Part shown: in pieces, positions 1 to 7,594 of the stretch
Layout of the letters: each line of letters begins with the position of its first letter
Numbering within the stretch: the first letter of the stretch is position 1
Source: Acidovorax sp. NB1
GTDB lineage: Bacteria; Pseudomonadota; Gammaproteobacteria; Burkholderiales; Burkholderiaceae_C
Direction: 5' to 3'
Length of the DNA stretch: 64,000 bases
Assembly: GCF_005405905.1 (NCBI RefSeq)
Contig: NZ_BJHU01000040.1
Span: 182,989 to 246,988, forward strand
The notes under the pieces: generated by a model
The model's input: only the letters and a program-made list of their open reading frames with translations
Told to the model about the DNA's origin: nothing
Database searches by the model: none
Translations under genes and position numbers: made by a program

Positions 1-372
1 CGCCTGGGCCAACAGGGGGTTGCGCAGTGCCTGCGGCGGCAGTGGATCAACCCCCAGCCACTTGGGGCCTGCGGTGAACAGAAAACCCGAAAAGAACAGC
101 GGAATGAAGCCGAACACCATCACGGCCGCATGCACCAGCGTGGGTGGCAGCGCCCAGGCCAGGCCCAGCCACCCGGTGGAGCGGTCCACCATCACCAGCG
201 CCCACCACATCCCCGAAGCCACCAGCACCACCATGGCCAGCAAAAAGCCCAGGCGGTGCGGCGCCAGCATCACATAACGCCAGCGCCAGTGCCGGTCCAT
301 CTGCGCCAGCGCCTCGGCCTTGGGCTTGCCCGAGACAAGCCCCAAGGGAATGGTAGGGCGGGCAGGCGTCAC
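1..372 (-). CDS. nnrS: NnrS family membrane protein (N-terminal part, cut by window edge)
   Basis: This is the N-terminal part of an NnrS-type polytopic membrane protein; the rest lies beyond base 1. I start it at GTG (372-370), which overlaps the nrdJ stop as GTGA, a typical coupled start. After about 27 mostly polar residues comes the family-like stretch WRYVMLAPHRLGFLLAMVVL, then further hydrophobic segments and a motif reading FSGFLFTAGPKWLG. NnrS proteins are haem- and copper-containing membrane proteins linked to nitric-oxide stress and denitrification; the exact reaction is not settled. Being last in the nar-nrdJ run fits a role under NO-producing conditions. An alternative start is the ATG at 300. 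Confidence 0.8.
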   Translation of the reverse strand, partial: MTPARPTIPLGLVSGKPKAEALAQMDRHWRWRYVMLAPHRLGFLLAMVVLVASGMWWALVMVDRSTGWLGLAWALPPTLVHAAVMVFGFIPLFFSGFLFTAGPKWLGVDPLPPQALRNPLLAQA

Positions 373-2840
373 CCGCAGCTCCCCAAGTGCCCGCATTGCG
401 TGCAGTAGTCGCAGCCGTCCTTGCGGATGACCGCGTGGGCGCCGCACTCGCTGCATTTCTTGCCCGCCATGGCCTGGGGCACGGCCACGGGCGGTGGTGC
501 GGGCTCGTCCAGCGGCAGCAGTTGCTGCACCGGGTCGGCCACGCGGCGGGCCAGGATGTTCTGGATCGCATAGGCCATGGCCGCCACCTCGGAGTCGTGC
601 CACATGGGCACCAGCGTGCCATCGTCCTTGCGGTGCTGGCCCAGGCGCACAGGGCCCCGGTCCCAAGCCACCTTGCGCATGTCGGACAGCGCGCGCTCCA
701 GGAAGCCGCCACGCGCCGCGAGCGACAGCATGCGCATGCTGGAGGTGATCCACTGCTGCGACTCACCACTCTGGCCCACGGGCATGAAGAACTCGATGGC
801 GCGGTCCACCGTGCGGCCACCCACACCCGTAGGCACGGGCAGGAAAGACACGATGAGGTACAGGGTCTTGTGGCCTTCCTGCGTCCAGTATTCAAGCTTT
901 TCGGCCACGGCCGAGAGGCCCCCTTGCGGGCGACTCTCGATCACCGTGCGCATCGGGTCCACCGGCGGTGCTGCAGGCGCAGGCTTGGCCACCGCAGCGG
1001 GCTCAGGCGCAGGCGCTGCATGGGTTTCGAGCACCGAGCCCAGGATGCTGTTGGGCCGGTAGGTGGCCAGGCCCTTGAGCCGCGCGCGCCAGGCCTGCAG
1101 GTACAGGTCCTTGAAGTCCTCGTAGGGGTAGTCCGCCGGGATGTTCACGGTCTTGGAGATGGCCGTGTCCACAAAGGGCTGCACGGCCTCCATCATCGCG
1201 ATATGGTCCTGCGCAGACATGGCCAGGGCCGAGACAAAGTAGTCGGGTAGCGCATTCACATCGCCTCCCAGCTCGCGGTACAGGCGCCAGGCATGGTCTT
1301 CCACCGCGTATTCGGTGGTGCTGCCGTCCGACTCGCGCTTCTTGCGCTTGTACATCCACGAGAACGGCGGCTCGATGCCGTTGGACGCGTTGTCGGCAAA
1401 CGCCAGGCTCACCGTGCCCGTGGGCGCAATGGACAGCAGGTGGCTGTTGCGGATGCCGTGCGTGCGGATGGCCGCCTGCAGCGACTCCGGCAGGCGGCTG
1501 GCAAAGGTACCTTCGGCCAGATAGCCCTTGGCGTCGAACTTGGGGAACACGCCTTTCTCGCGCGCCAGGTCCACCGACGCGGCGTATGCGGCATCGCGCA
1601 TGCACTCGGCAATGCGCGCCGCCATGGTGCGACCCTCGGGCAGGTCATAGCGCAAGCACAGCATGGCCAGCGTGTTGCCCATGCCGGTAAAACCCACGCC
1701 AATGCGCCGCTTGGCCATGGCCTCGTCGCGCTGCTGCGGCAGCGGCCAGAAGGTCACATCGAGCACATTGTCGAGCGCACGCACCTGCAGGGCCACGGCC
1801 TCGCTGAACGCCTCAAAGTCAAACGCCGCCACACCGCCGAAGCCAAAGGGGTAGCGCACGAAGCGGGTGAGGATGATGGGGCCGAGGTCGCAGCAGCCGT
1901 AGGAGGGAAGTGGCTGCTCACCGCACGGGTTGGTCGCAGCGATGTCCTCGCAGTAATGCAGGTTGTTGTCTTCGTTGATGCGGCCCAGGAACAGGATGCC
2001 CGGCTCGGCAAAGTCGTAGGCCGACTTCATGATCGTGTCCCACAACTGCCGCGCCTGCACGGTGGCATAGACCCACTGGCCGTCGGTACGCTGGCGGGCG
2101 CCCTGTGCCAGCAGCGCGGCGCCCGGGGCGGCCTTGTGCACCAGCTCCCACGGTGCATCGTTCTGCACGGCCTCGATGAACGCGTCCGACACGCCCACCG
2201 ACACATTGAAGTTGTTCCAGCGGCCCGGCGTGCGCTTGGCGGTGATGAATTCCTGCACGTCGGGGTGGTCGATGCGCAGCACGCCCATCTGCGCGCCCCG
2301 GCGCGCGCCCGCGCTCTCTACCGTGGAGCATGACTGGTCGAACACGTTCATGTAGCTGCAGGGCCCCGAGGCCATGGAGGCCGTGCCCTTCACGTACGCG
2401 CCCTTGGGGCGGATGCGCGAGAAGTCGTAGCCCACGCCGCCGCCACGCCGCATGGTCTCGGCGGCTTCGCGCAGCGCCTCGTAGATGCCCGGAAAGCCCT
2501 CGTCGTCCACGCCCTGGATGCAGTCGCCCACGGGCTGCACAAAGCAGTTGATCAGCGTGGCCTGGATGTCAGTGCCCGCCGCGCTCATGATGCGGCCCGC
2601 ACCGATGGCGCCTGCCTTCAGGTTGGCCAGGAACAGGGCTTCGTACTTTTCACGCAGGTCCGGCTTTTCGACCGAGGCCAGGGCCCGCGCCACGCGCTGG
2701 TACAGCTCGTCGGCCGTGGTCTCGCCGGGTTTGAGGTACTTTTCGCGCAGCACATCCAGACTGATGGGCTGCAGGGAGGACAGGGCACGGAGGGGGGGCT
2801 GAGGTTCGCGTTTCATGGGGGCCGATGATTTGGGTTTCAC
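369..2840 (-). CDS. nrdJ: Adenosylcobalamin-dependent (class II) ribonucleotide reductase
   Basis: Reduces ribonucleotides to deoxyribonucleotides using a radical made from adenosylcobalamin, so it needs no oxygen. The 823-residue protein carries the NrdJ/NrdA-type barrel: an early NCFVQP active-site cysteine region, the central NPCGEQPLPSYGCCDLG motif holding the radical cysteine and the catalytic glutamate, and a late SIAPTGTVSLAFADNASNG loop. The tail CSECGAHAV...CDYCTQCGHLGSCG is a cysteine-rich zinc-ribbon-like end, and a proline/alanine-rich linker precedes the last 180 residues. The first possible start is GTG at 2840; ATG at 2816 is an alternative and neither has a strong ribosome site. 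It lies 76 bp after the carbonic anhydrase and overlaps nnrS. Its place behind narGHJI suggests dNTP supply during denitrifying growth (inference). Confidence 0.95.
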   Translation of the reverse strand: MKPKSSAPMKREPQPPLRALSSLQPISLDVLREKYLKPGETTADELYQRVARALASVEKPDLREKYEALFLANLKAGAIGAGRIMSAAGTDIQATLINCFVQPVGDCIQGVDDEGFPGIYEALREAAETMRRGGGVGYDFSRIRPKGAYVKGTASMASGPCSYMNVFDQSCSTVESAGARRGAQMGVLRIDHPDVQEFITAKRTPGRWNNFNVSVGVSDAFIEAVQNDAPWELVHKAAPGAALLAQGARQRTDGQWVYATVQARQLWDTIMKSAYDFAEPGILFLGRINEDNNLHYCEDIAATNPCGEQPLPSYGCCDLGPIILTRFVRYPFGFGGVAAFDFEAFSEAVALQVRALDNVLDVTFWPLPQQRDEAMAKRRIGVGFTGMGNTLAMLCLRYDLPEGRTMAARIAECMRDAAYAASVDLAREKGVFPKFDAKGYLAEGTFASRLPESLQAAIRTHGIRNSHLLSIAPTGTVSLAFADNASNGIEPPFSWMYKRKKRESDGSTTEYAVEDHAWRLYRELGGDVNALPDYFVSALAMSAQDHIAMMEAVQPFVDTAISKTVNIPADYPYEDFKDLYLQAWRARLKGLATYRPNSILGSVLETHAAPAPEPAAVAKPAPAAPPVDPMRTVIESRPQGGLSAVAEKLEYWTQEGHKTLYLIVSFLPVPTGVGGRTVDRAIEFFMPVGQSGESQQWITSSMRMLSLAARGGFLERALSDMRKVAWDRGPVRLGQHRKDDGTLVPMWHDSEVAAMAYAIQNILARRVADPVQQLLPLDEPAPPPVAVPQAMAGKKCSECGAHAVIRKDGCDYCTQCGHLGSCG

Positions 2841-2916
2841 ACTGAAACGGGGTTGCGTTCCGTCAAGGAGCGCTCATTCGACTCCGAATGCCGCGCCGTG
2901 GCAAGTCGTCGGCCCA

Positions 2917-3615
2917 TCACTCGTCCACCAGCACCTGTCCGTCGTGCTCCACATAGGGCTGGTAAGGGCCTGTGCCGCTGTTGTCCGCACGCGAGGCAGG
3001 CACAAAACCACCGGTGCTCACGTCGAACACATGGACCTCGCCCTCCTCGATCACGTAGTGCCAGCCATGCAGGCTGATCTGGCCCGACTGCACCCGGCTG
3101 CGCACCATGGGGTACTCCATGAGGCGCTCCAGCTGCAGCACCACCGCGCGCTGTTCGGTGCGGCGCAGCACCTCGGGGCCCGGCGACATGGGCAACAGGG
3201 CCTCGCGCCCCAGGTCCAGCCAGTGGTTGAGGTTGGGAGCCTCGGGCGACACCTCGCTGTACATCGCCTTGATGGCCCCACAGTGGCTGTGGCCGCACAC
3301 CACGATGCGGCGCACCTGCAGGTTGAGTACCGCAAACTCGATGGCCGCCGTGGTGCCATGGTGGCCGTGCGACCCGTCATACGGCGGGATGAAGGCCCCC
3401 ACATTGCGCACCAGGAACAGCTCGCCCGGTCCCGCCCCGGTCAGCAGGTAGGGCACCAGGCGCGAGTCGGAGCAGCCAATGAACAAAGTGGTGGGGTGCT
3501 GCCCCTCGTCCACCAGCGTCTGGAACTGCTCGCGGTACTGGGGAAAGGCGTCGTCATGAAAACGGCGCAAGCGGTCCAGCAGCTCATCAGGCATGGTGGT
3601 AGGGCCCACAGACAA
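2917..3615 (-). CDS. Beta-class carbonic anhydrase
   Basis: Interconverts CO2 and bicarbonate in the cytoplasm. The 232-residue protein has the classic beta-class zinc site: Cys48 in GCSDSR with the Asp50/Arg52 dyad, then His109 and Cys112 in CGHSHCG. Length and the LFLVRNVGAF segment are typical of bacterial beta enzymes. The start at 3615 lies 8 bp after the PPIase stop; an in-frame ATG at 3594 is possible. It is in line with narI and the PPIase upstream and nrdJ downstream, so it is probably co-transcribed with them. A role in pH or bicarbonate balance during nitrate respiration is inference. No signal peptide is visible. Confidence 0.94.
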   Translation of the reverse strand: MSVGPTTMPDELLDRLRRFHDDAFPQYREQFQTLVDEGQHPTTLFIGCSDSRLVPYLLTGAGPGELFLVRNVGAFIPPYDGSHGHHGTTAAIEFAVLNLQVRRIVVCGHSHCGAIKAMYSEVSPEAPNLNHWLDLGREALLPMSPGPEVLRRTEQRAVVLQLERLMEYPMVRSRVQSGQISLHGWHYVIEEGEVHVFDVSTGGFVPASRADNSGTGPYQPYVEHDGQVLVDE

Positions 3616-3623
3616 ACATGCCG

Positions 3624-4565
3624 CTACTGCACCAGCGGCGATTCGGCCGCATCCAGCGCCACCCCTTCGACCACCGCAGCACCTGCCAGCAGTTGCAGGT
3701 ACTGGCGCAGGGTATTCACCCAGGCCTGCTGGCGCAGGGTGAGCGCGATGGCCTGGCGCACGTCCTCGAACGCGGGCTGTTGCCCCGCTTCACGCGCTAC
3801 CACTTCCACCACATGCAGGCCAAAGCGGCTGTGCACCAGGCGCGCCAGCACGCCGATCTCGGCGCTGCCAAACACCTCGCGGGCGAACTCGGGGGCGCAG
3901 TCGGCGCGGGTGAGCCAGCCCAGGTCACCCCCTTGCTGGCCGCTGGGGCAGTTGGACCACTGGGCGGCGGCCTCGGCAAACTTCGCACCACCGTCGTCGG
4001 CGCAGCGCAGCTCGATCAGCAAGGCCTCGGCGCGCAGGCGCAACTGCTTCACATCCACACCCGGCGTCACGGCAAACAGCACATGCCGCAGTTGCGCACG
4101 CTCGCCCTGGGCATGCGCTGCAGGGTGGGCCTCGTGGTAGCGGCGGCAGGCCTCTTCCGACGGATCGGGAATGGGCAGCTCACGGTCCAGCAGTTGCTCG
4201 ATGGCGTTGGAAGCCTCGGTGCTGATGACGCCCTCGGTACCCGGCACATCGTCGGCCGACAGCAACCCCGCCTGCTGGGCCGCCTGGCGCAGCAGCTCGG
4301 TGCAGGCGCGTTGGCGCAGGGCCTCTTCGTCCAGAACTTCGTGCGGTGCGTTGAGGGCCACGCCGTTGATGCGTGCGATTGCAGCCACTACCCCCGGCCC
4401 GCTTGCTACGGATGCTGGCATCGCCTGCACGGGGGCATCGGCCATCGTTGCTACCAGGGCCTCGTAGGCCGCAGTCTGCGTGGGGGTCAGTGTGCTGGCA
4501 GGGGCTGCTGCCGCGCTGCTATCGGTGGAGCCGCATCCGCAGCTCCCGGTTCCACATCCGCTCAT
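3624..4565 (-). CDS. Parvulin/NifM-like peptidyl-prolyl cis-trans isomerase of the nar operon
   Basis: A 313-residue protein whose C-terminal half is a parvulin (PpiC/rotamase) domain, roughly residues 155-260, recognisable from HVLFAVTPG, then the GGDLGWL segment and SRFGLHVVEV. The N-terminus is short and cysteine/glycine rich (MSGCGTGSCGCGSTD) with no signal peptide, so it is probably cytoplasmic; the middle is a helical SurA/NifM-like region. NifM helps mature nitrogenase iron protein. By analogy this protein may help fold NarGH or insert its cofactors, but that is inference. It starts 27 bp after narI and ends 8 bp before the carbonic anhydrase. I recall similar genes just after narI in related betaproteobacteria. 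Confidence 0.88.
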   Translation of the reverse strand: MSGCGTGSCGCGSTDSSAAAAPASTLTPTQTAAYEALVATMADAPVQAMPASVASGPGVVAAIARINGVALNAPHEVLDEEALRQRACTELLRQAAQQAGLLSADDVPGTEGVISTEASNAIEQLLDRELPIPDPSEEACRRYHEAHPAAHAQGERAQLRHVLFAVTPGVDVKQLRLRAEALLIELRCADDGGAKFAEAAAQWSNCPSGQQGGDLGWLTRADCAPEFAREVFGSAEIGVLARLVHSRFGLHVVEVVAREAGQQPAFEDVRQAIALTLRQQAWVNTLRQYLQLLAGAAVVEGVALDAAESPLVQ

Positions 4566-4592
4566 GGTGTGCTCCTTGGGGATCGGTAGGTC

Positions 4593-5327
4593 TCAGGCAC
4601 GGCGGTCTTGCGACTGCATGTGGCCTGCGGGCAGGTTCAAGCGGCGCGCACGCACCACCTGGTAAGGGCGCAGCACATAGGCCAGCGTGCCAAAACCGCT
4701 CCACACGTGCACTAGGCGGGTGAACGGGAAGACGAGGAAGATGCTCATGCCAAGGAACATGTGGGCCTTGAAGATCCAACCGGCTTCGGCCAGCAACTCC
4801 ACACCGCCGCTGCGGAAGGTCACCACGCGTTGGCCCCACTCGGCCAGCTTCATCATCATGGAGCCGTCCAGATGCTGCGCCGACAGCGGGATGGTGGCCA
4901 GGCCCAGCGCCAGTTGCAGCCACAGCAGCACCAGGATCAGGATGTCACTGGTCTTGGACGTGGCGCGGATGCGCGGGTCCGACAGGCGGCGGTGCAACAG
5001 GATGGACAGGCCAATGAAGCCCAGCGTACCTGCCAGGCCACCCGACACCATGGCCATGACCTGCTTGGCACCCGCGCTGATGAAGTGCTCATACAAGAAG
5101 TGCGGCGTGAGCATGCCCACGGTGTGGCCGAAGAACAGGAACAGCACGCCGATGTGGAACAGGTTGCTGCCCCAGCGCAGGCTGCCGGTGCGCAGCAGCT
5201 GCGATGAATCGCTTTTCCAGGTGTACTGATCGCGGTCAAACCGCGCCCAGCTGCCGATGAAAAAAACGGCCAAGCAGATGTAGGGATAGATGCCGAACAA
5301 CAGGGTGTCGAGCCAGGTGGTAGTCAT
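4593..5327 (-). CDS. narI: Respiratory nitrate reductase gamma subunit (cytochrome b)
   Basis: Membrane anchor of the NarGHI complex: it takes electrons from quinol through two b haems and passes them to NarH. The 244 residues contain about five membrane segments. Conserved pieces match the E. coli protein: YPYICLAVFFIGSWARFDRDQ-like start, NLFHIGVL and FFGHTVGMLTPH (haem-ligand histidines), then TIPLSAQHLDG and a C-terminal histidine in FTRLVHVWS, ending with YQVVRARR. The start at 5327 overlaps the narJ stop by 4 bp (ATGA), so translation is coupled to narJ. The length is slightly above the usual 225. Confidence 0.97.
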   Translation of the reverse strand: MTTTWLDTLLFGIYPYICLAVFFIGSWARFDRDQYTWKSDSSQLLRTGSLRWGSNLFHIGVLFLFFGHTVGMLTPHFLYEHFISAGAKQVMAMVSGGLAGTLGFIGLSILLHRRLSDPRIRATSKTSDILILVLLWLQLALGLATIPLSAQHLDGSMMMKLAEWGQRVVTFRSGGVELLAEAGWIFKAHMFLGMSIFLVFPFTRLVHVWSGFGTLAYVLRPYQVVRARRLNLPAGHMQSQDRRA

Positions 5328-6025
5328 GCTGAGACTCCTTCGGATGCCCGCTCGGCGCGGGGAGTACGAACAAAATGCATAGGTTGCGGCTGGTCAGGCT
5401 TGGACTGGCCCTGGGTGCTGCAACCCCCAAACGCTTCGGGCTCGGCCCACACCTCGTCCATCTCGGGCTCGGGGGTGAGCGCCACCGACTGCACACGCTG
5501 GCCCGAGACTTCGAGCACGGCCGCAATCACGCTGGCGTAAGGGCTGTTGCGCGCCACCAGCGCGCTGAACAGCGCGTTGAGGATGTGGGCCATTTCGCCC
5601 AGGAACTCCTTGGCGACTTCGGGGGGCTGGGTGGAGGCGAACTCCAGCACCACGGGCAAGTGGTCAGGCAGCTCGTCGGCCTGGAATTGCAAGCCGGCCT
5701 TTTCGTAGGTCTGCATCAGGTCGATGAGCGCCGGGCCGCGGTCGCGCGAGTCGCCGTGCACATGCTCGAACAGGTGCAGCGAGGTCTGGCGGCCCCGGTC
5801 AAAGTTGTCCACATAGCGGGCTTCGGCTTCGAGCGGATCGAGTGCCGCGAGGTGCTGGCACACGGCCTTCAGCTCCTCCATGCGCTCGGCGGGGAGGGCC
5901 TGCTCGGCCTGCAGCGCATCGACGAGCTGCTGCATCACGCTGCGCAGCTGCGCATCGGGGTAGCTCAGCAAGTAGCCCAGGGCGCGCAGGGTCAAGCGCA
6001 CAGAGGTCGGGTTCTTCTTGAACAT
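5324..6025 (-). CDS. narJ: Nitrate reductase molybdenum cofactor assembly chaperone
   Basis: Cytoplasmic chaperone of the NarJ/TorD family that holds apo-NarGH while the molybdenum cofactor is inserted; it is not part of the final enzyme. The start at 6025 (MFKKNP) follows AGGAAGG with good spacing; reading upstream only adds unlike sequence. The 233 residues show the usual LTLRALGYLLSYPD opening, the ARYVDNFDRGRQTSLHLFEHVHGD-type core (residues about 80-100) and PDHLPVVLEF. It sits between narH (22 bp gap) and narI (4 bp overlap), the standard order. Confidence 0.96.
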   Translation of the reverse strand: MFKKNPTSVRLTLRALGYLLSYPDAQLRSVMQQLVDALQAEQALPAERMEELKAVCQHLAALDPLEAEARYVDNFDRGRQTSLHLFEHVHGDSRDRGPALIDLMQTYEKAGLQFQADELPDHLPVVLEFASTQPPEVAKEFLGEMAHILNALFSALVARNSPYASVIAAVLEVSGQRVQSVALTPEPEMDEVWAEPEAFGGCSTQGQSKPDQPQPMHFVRTPRAERASEGVSA

Positions 6026-6047
6026 GGTGATTCCTTCCTGTGTGCGA

Positions 6048-7571
6048 TCAGACCGTGGCCTTGATCGGGATGGTGCGAGGCTTCTTGCCGCCGAACATGC
6101 TGACCTCACTGGCGCCATCGGAGCAGCCGTTGCCGAACGAGAAACCGCAACCGCCCCGGATGTCGAACGCGTTCTCGGCGTACTCGCGGTGGGCTGACGG
6201 GATCACGAAGCGGTCTTCGTAATTGGCGATCGCCATCACCTGGTACATCTCCTCCACCTCGGCCATCGACAGGCCAGCCTGCTTGAGCACCGACAGGTTC
6301 TGGCGCTGCTCTACGTGCTTGTCACGCTGGTAAGTGCGCATGGCCAGCATGCGCTCCAGCGCGCGCACCACAGGGCCGGTGTCACCGGCGGTGAGCAGGT
6401 TGGCCAGGTACTGCACGGGGATGCGCAGCTGCGACACATCCGGAATCTCGCCATTCGCGCCCACATGGCCCGCGTTGGCGGCGGCCGTGATGGGCGAGAG
6501 TGGTGGCACATACCAGACCATGGGCAGCGTGCGGTACTCGGGGTGCAGCGGCAGCGCCACCTTCCAGTCCACGGCCATCTTGTAGACGGGGCTGTTGCGG
6601 GCAGCGTCCATCCAGCTGTCCGGGATGCCGTCGATGCGCGCTTGCTTGATGACGTCCGGATCGTTGGGGTTCAAGAAGATGTCGAGCTGCGCCTGGTACA
6701 GGTCGCGGTCGCGCTCCACACTGGCGGCTTCCTGGATGCGGTCCGCGTCGTACAGCAGAACGCCCAGGTACCGGATGCGACCCACGCAGGTTTCCGAGCA
6801 CACGGTCGGCTGGCCTGCCTCAATGCGGGGGTAGCAGAAGATGCACTTCTCGGCCTTGCCCGACTGCCAGTTGTAGTAGATCTTCTTGTAGGGGCAGCCG
6901 CTGACGCACATGCGCCAGCCACGGCACTTGTCCTGGTCGATCAGCACAATGCCATCTTCCTCGCGCTTGTAGATCGAGCCCGAGGGGCACGATGCCACGC
7001 ACGCCGGGTTCAGGCAGTGCTCGCACAGGCGCGGCAGGTACATCATGAAGGTGTTCTCGAACTGGCCGTAGATGTCCTTTTGCACATCGTCGAAGTTCTT
7101 GTCCTTGCTGCGGCGGCTGAATTCACCGCCCAGGATTTCCTCCCAGTTCGGACCCCACTCGATCTTCTCCATGCGCTTGCCCGTGATCAGGCTGCGCGGG
7201 CGCGCGGTGGGTGCAGCCTTGCTTTCAGGCGCCGACTGCAGGTGGTCGTAGTCGAACGTGAAGGGCTCGTAGTAGTCGTCGATCTGCGGCAGGTTGGGGT
7301 TGGCGAAGATGCGCATGAGCAGCTTCCACTTGCCGCCCTGGCGGGGGGCGATGGAGCCGTCAGGGCTGCGTACCCAGCCACCGTTCCAGCGGTCCTGGTT
7401 TTCCCATTCCTTGGGGTAACCAATGCCAGGCTTGGTTTCGACGTTGTTGAACCAGGCGTATTCCACGCCGGGGCGGCTGGTCCAGACGTTCTTGCAGGTG
7501 ACGGAACAGGTGTGGCAGCCGATGCACTTGTCCAGGTTCAGCACCATGCCGATTTGTGCGCGAATTTTCAT
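6048..7571 (-). CDS. narH: Respiratory nitrate reductase beta subunit (iron-sulphur)
   Basis: Electron-transfer subunit between NarI haems and the NarG molybdenum site. The 507 residues carry four ferredoxin-like cysteine groups: CIGCHTCSVTC near residue 16, a second at CEHCLNPACVASCP, a third CRGWRMCVSGCP, and a fourth CIFCYPRIEAGQPTVCSETC. The tryptophan in CRGWRMC in place of a cysteine is the known signature of the 3Fe-4S cluster in NarH. The start at 7571 follows an AAGGAG site. It lies 23 bp after narG and 22 bp before narJ. Confidence 0.98.
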   Translation of the reverse strand: MKIRAQIGMVLNLDKCIGCHTCSVTCKNVWTSRPGVEYAWFNNVETKPGIGYPKEWENQDRWNGGWVRSPDGSIAPRQGGKWKLLMRIFANPNLPQIDDYYEPFTFDYDHLQSAPESKAAPTARPRSLITGKRMEKIEWGPNWEEILGGEFSRRSKDKNFDDVQKDIYGQFENTFMMYLPRLCEHCLNPACVASCPSGSIYKREEDGIVLIDQDKCRGWRMCVSGCPYKKIYYNWQSGKAEKCIFCYPRIEAGQPTVCSETCVGRIRYLGVLLYDADRIQEAASVERDRDLYQAQLDIFLNPNDPDVIKQARIDGIPDSWMDAARNSPVYKMAVDWKVALPLHPEYRTLPMVWYVPPLSPITAAANAGHVGANGEIPDVSQLRIPVQYLANLLTAGDTGPVVRALERMLAMRTYQRDKHVEQRQNLSVLKQAGLSMAEVEEMYQVMAIANYEDRFVIPSAHREYAENAFDIRGGCGFSFGNGCSDGASEVSMFGGKKPRTIPIKATV

Positions 7572-7594
7572 CGTGTTTCTCCTTGTCTTCGGCT

